A stretch of DNA of 5,776 nt, taken from contig CANSLE010000166.1 of assembly GCA_947647645.1 (NCBI GenBank), positions 1 through 5,776 of the forward strand, in the 5' to 3' direction. Below, one piece after another: positions 1 to 5,370 of the stretch. Within the stretch, counting starts at the first letter, position 1; each line of letters starts with the position of its first letter. A model generated the notes under the pieces. The model had not been told where the DNA came from. It saw only the letters and a list, made by a program, of their open reading frames with translations, and did no database searches. The translations under genes were made by a program, and so were the position numbers. The stretch comes from an uncultured Microbacterium sp. (lineage in GTDB: Bacteria > Actinomycetota > Actinomycetes > Actinomycetales > Microbacteriaceae).

Positions 1-937
1 TCAGCGCGAGGCGCGCCGCCTCGGTGCGGTCCGCGGCGACGGCGTGCATCGTCTCGAGGAACGCGATCGCGAAATAGTCCGACACGACGACGCCGTCGAA
101 ACCCCACACGCCGCGCAGGAGATCGGTGAGCAGCCGTGGATCGGAGGCCACCGGGATGCCGTCCACGTCGGTGTACGAGTTCATCACCGATCGCGCCCCG
201 CCGTCGCGCACCGCCATCTCGAACGGCGGGAGGAACACGTCGGCGATCTCCCGCGGGCCGGCGTGCACCGGCGCGTGGTTGCGGCCCGCCTGCGACGCGG
301 AGTACCCCACGAAGTGCTTCAGCGTCGCATGCACCCCGGCATCCTGGATGCCCCGGACATACGCCGTGGCGATCGTGGCGACGACGTACGGGTCCTCCGA
401 GATGCACTCGTCGACGCGGCCCCAGCGAGGATCGCGGATCACGTCCAGCACGGGTGCGAGCGTCTGGTGCACGCCGAGCTCGCGCATGGACGCGCCGATG
501 AGGCGGCCCATCCGTTCCACCAGCTCGGGGTCGAACGCGGCGCCCCAGGCGAGCGGGGTGGGGAAGGTCGCCGCCTTCCACGCCGCGAGCCCGGTCAGCG
601 ACTCCTCGTGCACGATCGCGCCGATGCCGTGGCCCGAGGCGTCACGAAGGCGCTGCTGCTCCTCCCACAGCCAGCTCGCGCGCTCCGCGGCATCCACCGG
701 CCGGGTGCCGTAGACGCGCGTGAGGTGGCCGAGGCCGTGCGCGGAGGCCTGTTCGTACCGGTCGGACGAGGCCATCTCGCCGGCCATCGGCGCCACCACC
801 TCGTCGCCCTGGTCGACCCAGAAGCCGGTCAGTTGCGCGACCTTCTGCTCGAGGGTCATGTCGGCCATCAGTGCGGCCACGCGGGGCGACACCGGCTGCA
901 CGAGACGGCGGTCGAGGGAGTTGTCGGAGATCGTCAT
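1..937 (-). CDS. GH3 beta-glycosidase, probable beta-xylosidase/beta-glucosidase (3' end outside window)
   Basis: The first 312 residues of a glycoside hydrolase family 3 enzyme are visible; the rest lies beyond the left edge. The whole visible part is the N-terminal TIM-barrel catalytic domain. It shows MTLEQKVAQLTGFW (residues 27-40), HEES (110-113), LAPVLDVIRDPRWGR (160-174), EDP (181-183), the Lys-His pair K207-H208 in TLKHFVGYS, and the nucleophile region VVVSDY with D287 as the expected catalytic nucleophile. The acid/base residue lies in the missing part. There is no signal peptide, so it should act in the cytoplasm on imported sugar. Tyr replaces the common Trp after the nucleophile, which I recall from BxlA-type actinobacterial enzymes. 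The ATG start is supported by GAAGGG 9 nt upstream, inside the end of the preceding permease gene, with a 5-nt gap between genes, so translation is probably coupled. Family is near certain; the xyloside, glucoside or arabinoside preference is inferred only. Confidence 0.95.
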   Translation of the reverse strand, partial: MTISDNSLDRRLVQPVSPRVAALMADMTLEQKVAQLTGFWVDQGDEVVAPMAGEMASSDRYEQASAHGLGHLTRVYGTRPVDAAERASWLWEEQQRLRDASGHGIGAIVHEESLTGLAAWKAATFPTPLAWGAAFDPELVERMGRLIGASMRELGVHQTLAPVLDVIRDPRWGRVDECISEDPYVVATIATAYVRGIQDAGVHATLKHFVGYSASQAGRNHAPVHAGPREIADVFLPPFEMAVRDGGARSVMNSYTDVDGIPVASDPRLLTDLLRGVWGFDGVVVSDYFAIAFLETMHAVAADRTEAARLAL

Positions 938-942
938 GCGGA

Positions 943-1845
943 TCAGCCCTTCACGGCGCCCGTGAGGCCGCCGACGATGCGACGCTCGAACAGGCTGAAG
1001 AACAGCAGTGCCGGGAGCATCGACAGAGAGGTGAAGGCCAGCACCTTGGCGGTGTCGACCGAGTACTGGGAGGAGAAGGCCTGCACCCCGAGGGGGAGCG
1101 TGAAGCTGGCCTCGTTGTTGAGGATGAACAGCGGCAGCAGGTAGCTGTTCCAGCTGCCGATGAAGGCCAGGATGCCGACGGTGATGACGCCGGGGACCGA
1201 CAACGGCAGCACCATCCGCCAGAAGAAGCCCAGACGGCTGCAGCCGTCGATGAACGCGGCCTCCTGGATCTCGTCCGGGATCGCGCGCAGGAACGGCACG
1301 AGGATGATGATGGTCGTCGGCAGTGCGAACGCGATCTGGGGCAGGATGATCCCGGCCAGCGAGTTCATGAGGCCGAGGTCGCGGATCACGATGTACAGCG
1401 GCGTGATCGCGACGGTGATCGGGAACATGAGGCCCGCGGCGAAGAGGGCATACAGCACACCGCGCCCGCGGAACGGATAGCGCGCGATGACGTAGCTCGC
1501 CATCAGCCCGAGCGCGACGACGCCGGCGGTGGTGGCGGTCGCCGCGATCAGCGAGTTGAGCACCTGGCGCCAGAACTGCGGACCGGTCAGCACCGTCAGG
1601 TAGTTCTGCGCGTTCCACGGGTCGGGCCAGCCCGCAGGGTCCACCGTGATCTGCGAGTTGCTGCGGAAGCCGCCGATGACGATGTACAGGACCGGGGCCA
1701 GCATCAGGGCGATGACCACGAGCGCCACGAAGTAGACGATCGGGCTGCCCCACGGCAGGCGCTCCTTCGCCCGGCGACGGGAGGAGCCGCGGCCGGCGCG
1801 GGAGCCGGTCGTGAGGGTGGCGGTGTCGGCGGTGAGCGCGCTCAT
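943..1845 (-). CDS. Carbohydrate ABC transporter permease (MalG-type, CUT1)
   Basis: A 300-residue inner-membrane permease, the second of the pair. A basic Ser/Arg-rich cytoplasmic tail (about 14-30) precedes membrane segment 1 (about 37-58); further hydrophobic segments lie near 97-120, 130-153, 162-184, 217-240 and 268-286, giving the usual six. The ATPase-docking EAA loop is at 193-214: E195-A196-A197, G201 and the closing LPLS, in IQEAAFIDGCSRLGFFW. Length and topology match MalG-like subunits of sugar ABC importers. The ATG overlaps the stop codon of the preceding permease gene as ATGA, so the two should be made in equal amounts by coupled translation. A purine-rich stretch lies just upstream. 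Sugar specificity cannot be read from this subunit; context suggests a beta-linked disaccharide. A longer same-frame reading starting near 2637 is open upstream but is only high-GC read-through across the other permease gene. Confidence 0.95.
   Translation of the reverse strand: MSALTADTATLTTGSRAGRGSSRRRAKERLPWGSPIVYFVALVVIALMLAPVLYIVIGGFRSNSQITVDPAGWPDPWNAQNYLTVLTGPQFWRQVLNSLIAATATTAGVVALGLMASYVIARYPFRGRGVLYALFAAGLMFPITVAITPLYIVIRDLGLMNSLAGIILPQIAFALPTTIIILVPFLRAIPDEIQEAAFIDGCSRLGFFWRMVLPLSVPGVITVGILAFIGSWNSYLLPLFILNNEASFTLPLGVQAFSSQYSVDTAKVLAFTSLSMLPALLFFSLFERRIVGGLTGAVKG
947..952 (-). promoter_or_regulatory. Ribosome-binding site of the GH3 gene, inside the preceding gene
   Basis: GAAGGG sits in the last codons of the MalG-type permease gene, 9 nt before the ATG at 937. 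It fixes the GH3 start and implies coupled translation. Confidence 0.7.
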
Positions 1846-2864
1846 CGGGTCTTCTTCCCTTCGGTGATGGCGCCGGCCGTGTCGCGGCGCAGCACGAAGC
1901 GCTGGTAGATGAGGGCGACGACGAGCGAGATGACGAAGATGACGACGGCGACGGCGTTGCCGTAGCCGAAGTTGCCGGCGTTGCGGCCGTTGACGACCAT
2001 GTAGGTCGCCATCGTGGAGGTGCCCGCCGTCGATGCGACGTACTGCCCCCAGATGATGTAGACGAGGTCGAACAGCTGCAGCGCGCCGATGATCGACAGG
2101 AACGCCCAGATGCGCAGCGTCGGAGCCAGCAGCGGCAGCGTGATGCGCCAGTGCGTCTGCCAGTAGCCGGCGCCGTCGAGGGCCGCGGCCTCGTAGAGCT
2201 CCTCGGGGATGCCCTGGAGACCCGCGAGGAAGAGGATGACGGCGAAGCCGACGTACTTCCAGGTGAGGATCGCCATCAACGTCCAGATGGCGATCGCCGG
2301 ATCGGCGATCCAGTCGTGGGCGAGCGCTCCGAGTCCCCAGCTCTGGAGGAGGCCGTTGAGGGCGCCCTGCGTCTGCAGCATGAGCCCGAAGCCGGTGCCG
2401 ACGACGACCTCGGCGATGACGTACGGCACGAAGATGAGCACGCGGATGAGGGACTGCCCCCGCATCCGCCGGTTGAGGAGGAGCGCGAGCAGCACCGCGA
2501 CCGGGCCCTGGAGCACGATCGAGGCGATCACGATGAAGCCGTTGTGCCCGAGGGCTTCGAGGAAGGTGGGGTCGGCGAGGATCGTGAGGTAGTTCTGCAG
2601 GCCGACGAAGTCGGTGGGGGCACCGTAGCCCTGCCACCGGAAGAAGCCGTAGTAGGCCGCCATCGCGACGGGGAAGATCACGAAGCCGAGGAACATGACG
2701 AGCGCGGGTCCGATGAGGAGCGCGATCTCGAATCGCCCGGCCCAGCCCAGTCCACGGGGACGGCGGCGCGGCGTGGGCGGGGGCGGCGTCACGCCGCCCC
2801 CGCCGTGCTGCGCGAGATCCGTCTCCGGGTCGGGGACGGCCACGGAGGTCTCGCGGAGGGACAC
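1842..2864 (-). CDS. Carbohydrate ABC transporter permease (MalF-type, CUT1)
   Basis: A 340-residue inner-membrane permease that pairs with the MalG-type subunit encoded next. The N-terminal ~45 residues are cytoplasmic and of low complexity, with GGGG, PPPP and an Arg-rich run. Hydrophobic segments follow near 47-72, 108-130, 140-163, 190-215, 252-275 and 302-322. The EAA loop is seen at 222-245: E225-A226-A227, G231 and ITLPLLAP, in ELYEAAALDGAGYWQ. Length is a little above usual for the family because of the tail. The start is read as GTG at 2864-2862, 7 nt after the binding-protein stop, with GAAGGG 11 nt upstream inside the end of that gene. An in-frame GTG at 2792-2790 (residue 25) would give a 316-residue protein and cannot be excluded, because the intervening tail is not conserved-looking. 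The last codon overlaps the start of the next gene. Confidence 0.94.
   Translation of the reverse strand: MSLRETSVAVPDPETDLAQHGGGGVTPPPPTPRRRPRGLGWAGRFEIALLIGPALVMFLGFVIFPVAMAAYYGFFRWQGYGAPTDFVGLQNYLTILADPTFLEALGHNGFIVIASIVLQGPVAVLLALLLNRRMRGQSLIRVLIFVPYVIAEVVVGTGFGLMLQTQGALNGLLQSWGLGALAHDWIADPAIAIWTLMAILTWKYVGFAVILFLAGLQGIPEELYEAAALDGAGYWQTHWRITLPLLAPTLRIWAFLSIIGALQLFDLVYIIWGQYVASTAGTSTMATYMVVNGRNAGNFGYGNAVAVVIFVISLVVALIYQRFVLRRDTAGAITEGKKTR
1850..1862 (-). promoter_or_regulatory. Purine-rich ribosome-binding region of the MalG-type permease
   Basis: GAAGGGAAGAAGA on the minus strand ends 4 nt before the ATG at 1845, with the GGGAAG part 8 nt away. It encodes the Lys-rich tail of the first permease and serves as a plausible Shine-Dalgarno region next to the ATGA overlap. 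Confidence 0.6.
2776..2804. repeat. Perfect 29-nt GC palindrome inside the MalF-type permease gene
   Basis: Two 14-nt arms (2776-2789 and 2791-2804) are perfectly complementary around a single centre base at 2790. All but one pair per arm is G-C. It lies about 60-90 nt into the permease coding region and encodes the GGGGVTPPPP part of the variable tail. In the mRNA it could fold into a very stable hairpin, with a few central bases forming the loop. Confidence 0.85.
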
Positions 2865-2871
2865 GATCCGA

Positions 2872-4161
2872 TCAGCCCTTCTTGGCCGCGGCGGTGACCG
2901 ACTCGATCATCTGCTGCGGGGAGCTCTTGCCCGCGAGCAGGTCGACGACCGCGACGTTCAGTGCGTTGCCGACGTTCTGACCGAGCACGGTGTCGAGCCA
3001 CTGCGAGACGAACGGCGCCTTGTTGTAGGCGGCGAGCACCGCCTGCAGGTACGACTCCTTGACGGCCGCCTGTGCGGTCTTGTTGACCGGCGGGGCGTTG
3101 AAGGCCGCGTAGTACGCCTTCTGCTGGTCGGCCGACGCGATGAAGTTGAGGAAGTCGGCGCACTCCTTGGGGGCCTTGGCCGAGCAGGAGTATCCGTCGA
3201 CACCGCCCATCATCGAGCCGGGTTCGCCCTTGCCGCCGGACACCTCGGGGAAGGGGAACCATGCCAGGTCGGGGAGGGGCTTCTCGTTCGGCGTGAGCGA
3301 GGCGATCACGCCCGGGTCCCACGCGCCCATGAGCTCCATCGCGGCCTGGTGGTTGGCGACCAGGCCGGCGGAGCTGCCGGCGCCCTGCTGGGCGGAGGTG
3401 GTCAGGAATCCCTCGTTGAAGGGCTTGATGGCGGCGAAGTTGTTGAGGTCCTCCGCGGCCTTCAGCCAGCAGCCGTCGCTGAAGTCCTTCGAGTCCCCGG
3501 TCTTCTCGATGGTCTGTGCGCTGCACTCGCGCAGTGCGAAGTTGTAGTACCAGTGGGCGGCCGGCCACGCGTCCTTCGCGCCGAGCGCGATGGGTGCGAT
3601 GCCGGCGGACTTCAGCTTCCCGACGGTGGACTCGAGATCGCCGACGGTCGACGGAGGCGTGCTGATGCCGGCCTTGGTGAAGAGGTCGGAGCTGTACCAG
3701 AAGCCGCTCGGCAGCACCGCCAGCGGCATCGCCCAGATCTTGTCCTGGTAGGTCTCCGCCTTGAACGTCCCCGCCGAGATCTCCGACTTGGCGGTGTCGC
3801 CGATCTTGTCGGTGAGGTCCATCAGCTGGCCCGCCTTCACCATCGCGGCGAGCTTGCCGCCGCCGCGCTGGAGGAAGATGTCGGGCGCGTCGCCGGCGTT
3901 CAGCGCGGTCTGCAGCTTGCCGTCCATGTCCTCGTTCTGCACGGACTGCATCGTGATGGTGACCTTCGGGTTCGCCTTCTCGAAGGCCGCGATCGCGTCC
4001 TTCCAGAACTGCTGGCCGGGGCCGGTGGTCGAGTTCTGCCAGAGCTTCATCTCGACCTTGCCGTCGGCGTTGGTGCCTCCGGTCCCGCCGCTGCAGGCGC
4101 TCAGACCGAGCGTGCCCGCGACCAGGAGCGCTGCCCCGGTCAGGATCTTGTTCGCCTTCAT
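2872..4161 (-). CDS. ABC transporter sugar-binding lipoprotein (family 1 extracellular solute-binding protein)
   Basis: A 429-residue substrate-binding protein of a sugar ABC importer. The N-terminus MKANK is followed by a hydrophobic stretch and the lipobox LSAC (20-23), so signal peptidase II should leave C23 as the lipid-anchored N-terminus on the outer face of the membrane. A Gly/Thr linker (24-33) leads into the binding fold: VEMKLWQNST (36-45), LNAGDAPDIFLQRGGG (87-102), MPLAVLPSGFWYSSDLF (145-161), then WPAAHWYYNFAL (199-210). Many Trp/Tyr residues fit stacking against a sugar. Four further cysteines (213, 231, 326, 334) could make two disulfides. The ATG at 4161 was chosen because it starts exactly at the signal peptide and has GAGGAGG 11 nt upstream; an upstream in-frame ATG at 4278 adds 39 residues that do not look like a leader. 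It is the first gene of the operon. Ligand is inferred from context as a short beta-linked oligosaccharide such as xylobiose. Confidence 0.95.
   Translation of the reverse strand: MKANKILTGAALLVAGTLGLSACSGGTGGTNADGKVEMKLWQNSTTGPGQQFWKDAIAAFEKANPKVTITMQSVQNEDMDGKLQTALNAGDAPDIFLQRGGGKLAAMVKAGQLMDLTDKIGDTAKSEISAGTFKAETYQDKIWAMPLAVLPSGFWYSSDLFTKAGISTPPSTVGDLESTVGKLKSAGIAPIALGAKDAWPAAHWYYNFALRECSAQTIEKTGDSKDFSDGCWLKAAEDLNNFAAIKPFNEGFLTTSAQQGAGSSAGLVANHQAAMELMGAWDPGVIASLTPNEKPLPDLAWFPFPEVSGGKGEPGSMMGGVDGYSCSAKAPKECADFLNFIASADQQKAYYAAFNAPPVNKTAQAAVKESYLQAVLAAYNKAPFVSQWLDTVLGQNVGNALNVAVVDLLAGKSSPQQMIESVTAAAKKG
2876..2881 (-). promoter_or_regulatory. Ribosome-binding site of the MalF-type permease, inside the preceding gene
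   Basis: GAAGGG lies in the last Lys-Gly codons of the binding-protein gene, 11 nt before the GTG at 2864. It supports this GTG and suggests translational coupling. Confidence 0.6.
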
Positions 4162-4172
4162 GTGATTCCTGT

Positions 4173-4179
4173 CCTCCTC
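4173..4179 (-). promoter_or_regulatory. Ribosome-binding site of the binding-protein gene
   Basis: GAGGAGG on the minus strand, 11 nt before the ATG at 4161, is the strongest Shine-Dalgarno sequence in the window. It decides the start in favour of the signal peptide over the in-frame ATG at 4278. Confidence 0.85.
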
Positions 4180-4189
4180 ATTGAGCCTC

Positions 4190-4207
4190 ACCCCGGTCAT
4201 TCGGGGT
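4190..4207 (-). other. Leader hairpin 2 before the binding-protein RBS
   Basis: ACCCCG (4190-4195) and CGGGGT (4202-4207) form a perfect 6-bp stem with a 6-nt loop. It lies in the predicted mRNA leader between promoter and RBS. A small palindrome, TGAG-c-CTCA (4182-4190), abuts it. A stabilising or spacing role is possible; nothing shows a riboswitch. Confidence 0.4.
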
Positions 4208-4213
4208 ACGGAG

Positions 4214-4243
4214 CATTCCGGTGAACGGGTTCGGGCCGGAATG
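4214..4243 (-). other. Leader hairpin 1, perfect 8-bp inverted repeat
   Basis: CATTCCGG (4214-4221) and CCGGAATG (4236-4243) are perfect inverted repeats with a 14-nt loop that itself contains the inverted pair GAAC/GTTC. The element lies at or just after the predicted operon transcription start. It could be a 5' mRNA stem or a downstream DNA operator. Confidence 0.45.
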
Positions 4244-4248
4244 GCACC

Positions 4249-4278
4249 AGTGTGACCATTTGTTGCCAACAACGTCAA
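4249..4278 (-). promoter_or_regulatory. Candidate promoter of the transport/GH3 operon
   Basis: Read on the minus strand, TTGACG (4278-4273) matches the -35 consensus at five of six positions. After an 18-nt spacer comes CACACT (4254-4249), a weak -10 with A2, A4 and the final T. Transcription would begin near 4242, about 80 nt before the binding-protein ATG. An alternative -35, TTGGCA, overlaps the spacer, so the exact pair is uncertain. The weak -10 would fit a regulated promoter. Confidence 0.45.
4260..4272. promoter_or_regulatory. Perfect 13-nt inverted repeat, candidate operator in the operon promoter spacer
   Basis: TTGTTG-c-CAACAA is a perfect palindrome with a one-base centre. On the minus strand it abuts the -35 element and fills most of the spacer, a position where a bound repressor would block RNA polymerase. 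An odd-length centre is less typical of LacI-family operators, which usually have a central CG, so it could belong to another regulator. Confidence 0.4.
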
Positions 4279-4284
4279 ACGTTT
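4277..4284. promoter_or_regulatory. AAACGTTT palindrome, candidate LacI-family operator 1
   Basis: A perfect 8-bp palindrome with the central CG step that LacI-family operators usually carry. It overlaps the first bases of the operon -35 element. The outer bases (TC on the left, TC on the right) are not symmetric, so any full operator is imperfect. Confidence 0.45.
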
Positions 4285-4300
4285 TCAAAAACCTTTTCAA
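4282..4300 (+). repeat. Direct repeat TTTTCAA, two copies 12 bp apart
   Basis: TTTTCAA occurs at 4282-4288 and 4294-4300. The 12-bp period is about one helical turn, so both copies face nearly the same side of the DNA. They sit between the two AACGTT palindromes, in the most AT-rich part of the window. They may be half-sites of a regulator or simply promoter composition. Confidence 0.5.
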
Positions 4301-4323
4301 TAACGTTTCCGTACCCGTATGAT
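4295..4323 (+). promoter_or_regulatory. Candidate promoter of the lacI-family gene, leaderless type
   Basis: TATGAT (4318-4323) is a five-of-six -10 hexamer. It ends 6 nt before the GTG start codon, so the transcript would begin at or next to the first base of the coding sequence. The -35 is poor: TTTCAA (4295-4300) with a 17-nt spacer. No ribosome-binding site is visible between the -10 and the start, which is the expected pattern for leaderless actinobacterial mRNAs. Confidence 0.6.
4302..4307. promoter_or_regulatory. AACGTT palindrome, candidate LacI-family operator 2
   Basis: A second CG-centred palindrome, six bases and continuing as AACGTTTCC, lies in the spacer of the lacI-family promoter, 24 bp centre to centre from the AAACGTTT site. 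Its position would allow autorepression. It is short and could occur by chance in an AT-rich stretch. Confidence 0.35.
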
Positions 4324-4329
4324 CGCCCC

Positions 4330-5328
4330 GTGAGTCGCAGAGCCACCATTCATGACGTGGCCGCGGCCGCGGGAGTGTCCGTGGCCACGGTCTCCAAGGC
4401 GGTCAACGGCCGTTACGGCGTGGCGAGCGCGACCGTCTCACGGGTGCTCGATGCCGTGGCCGAGCTCGGGTACGAGTCGAGCCTCGTCGCGAGCAGCATG
4501 CGCTCGCGACGCACCGGTGTCGTCGGCGTGCTGGTCTCCGACTTCGAACCGTTCAGCGCCGAGGTGCTCAAGGGGGTCGGAGCGGCCCTCAGCGGGCACC
4601 GCTACGACCTGCTGGCCTACAGCGGGGCGCGCGACAGCGATCCCCAGGGGTGGGAGCGGCGCTCGCTCAGCCGACTGAGCGGCACCCTGATCGACGCGGC
4701 CATCATGGTGACCCCCACGGTGGTCGGTGTGAACGCCGACGTCCCGATCGTCGCCGTCGACCCGCACGCCGGGCGCGTCGACATCCCGTCCGTCGAGTCC
4801 GACAGCTTCACCGGCGGCTTCGAGGCGACGACCCATCTCCTTGAGCTCGGCCATCGACGTGTCGGCTATCTCGCCGGGCGCCCCGAGCTGCGCTCGTCGG
4901 AGATGCGCGAGGCGGGCTACCGGCGGGCGCTGCGTCAGGCCGGCATCCCGTTCGACCCCGCGCTCGTGGCCATCGGCATGTACGACCCCGACACGGTCCG
5001 CGTCGTCGGGCGCGCTCTGCTGCAGCAACCCGACCGGCCCACGGCGGTGTTCGCGGCGAACGACCGGACCGCACTCGGGGTCATCGAGGTCGCGGGCGAG
5101 CTCGGGCTGGATGTCCCGGGGGATCTGTCGGTGATCGGCTTCGACGACATCCCCGAGGCCTTCCTGACGGCGCGCCCGCTCAGCACCGTGCGCCAGCCGA
5201 TCCAGCGCCTCGGGGCCGAAGCGGCACGGATGCTGGTGACGATGCTGTCCGGGGGGATGCCGGAGGCGACGCACCTCGTCCTTCCGACGCGTCTGATCCC
5301 CCGGGCGACGACCGCCCCGCTGCGCTGA
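4330..5328 (+). CDS. LacI-family transcriptional repressor of the divergent sugar operon
   Basis: A 332-residue LacI/GalR-family regulator, full length for the family. The helix-turn-helix is at 6-26 (TIHDVAAAAGVSVATVSKAVN, with recognition helix around V18-A19...K23), followed by the hinge region SSLVASSMRSRRT (50-62). The periplasmic-binding-protein-like effector domain runs from about 63. It carries HLLELGHRRVGYLAG (169-183), R193 with GY (196-197), ANDRTALG (243-250) with D245 expected at the sugar, and LSVIGFDDIP (266-275). The GTG start is preferred because it sits directly before the HTH and because no Shine-Dalgarno sequence precedes it, while TATGAT lies 6 nt upstream, the pattern of a leaderless transcript. 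A reading from an ATG at 4252 would add 26 residues of promoter sequence. It likely represses the divergent transport/GH3 operon and itself, released by an imported sugar; the effector is unknown. Confidence 0.95.
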   Translation: MSRRATIHDVAAAAGVSVATVSKAVNGRYGVASATVSRVLDAVAELGYESSLVASSMRSRRTGVVGVLVSDFEPFSAEVLKGVGAALSGHRYDLLAYSGARDSDPQGWERRSLSRLSGTLIDAAIMVTPTVVGVNADVPIVAVDPHAGRVDIPSVESDSFTGGFEATTHLLELGHRRVGYLAGRPELRSSEMREAGYRRALRQAGIPFDPALVAIGMYDPDTVRVVGRALLQQPDRPTAVFAANDRTALGVIEVAGELGLDVPGDLSVIGFDDIPEAFLTARPLSTVRQPIQRLGAEAARMLVTMLSGGMPEATHLVLPTRLIPRATTAPLR

Positions 5329-5329
5329 C

Positions 5330-5351
5330 CCCCCGCGCCGCGAGGCGGGGG
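5330..5351. terminator. GC stem-loop between convergent genes, possible weak bidirectional terminator
   Basis: CCCCCGC (5330-5336) pairs with GCGGGGG (5345-5351) around an 8-nt loop, starting 2 nt after the lacI-family stop codon. There is no T-run on either side, so it is not a canonical intrinsic terminator. Its place in a 42-nt gap between two converging genes makes a termination or transcript-end role reasonable. Confidence 0.4.
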
Positions 5352-5370
5352 TGGAGGGGGATGCCGGGGG

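Noticed and set aside
44..1908. Long plus-strand open frames opposite the GH3 and permease genes
   Set aside because: Compositions are His/Arg/Asp-rich and lack any family motif, while the minus strand carries GH3 catalytic motifs and EAA loops.
943..2637. A 564-residue minus-strand reading fusing out-of-frame permease sequence to the MalG-type permease
   Set aside because: The extra N-terminal part is the first permease read in the wrong frame; the real start is the ATGA overlap at 1845.
2695..4224. Long plus-strand open frame opposite the binding-protein and permease genes
   Set aside because: Translation is rich in Arg, Gly, Val and Leu with no recognisable domain, and the opposite strand encodes a clear lipoprotein. 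It is a typical high-GC antisense shadow.
4162..4278. 39-residue N-terminal extension of the binding protein
   Set aside because: It places charged non-leader sequence before an intact signal peptide, covers the promoter and hairpins, and ignores the GAGGAGG site before 4161.
4252..4329. 26-residue N-terminal extension of the LacI-family protein
   Set aside because: It would translate the promoter and operator region; family members begin a few residues before the HTH, as the GTG at 4330 gives.
4162..4329. CebR-type operator (TGGGAGCGCTCCCA) in the control region
   Set aside because: No such word is present, so control by a cellobiose-type CebR site is not supported here.
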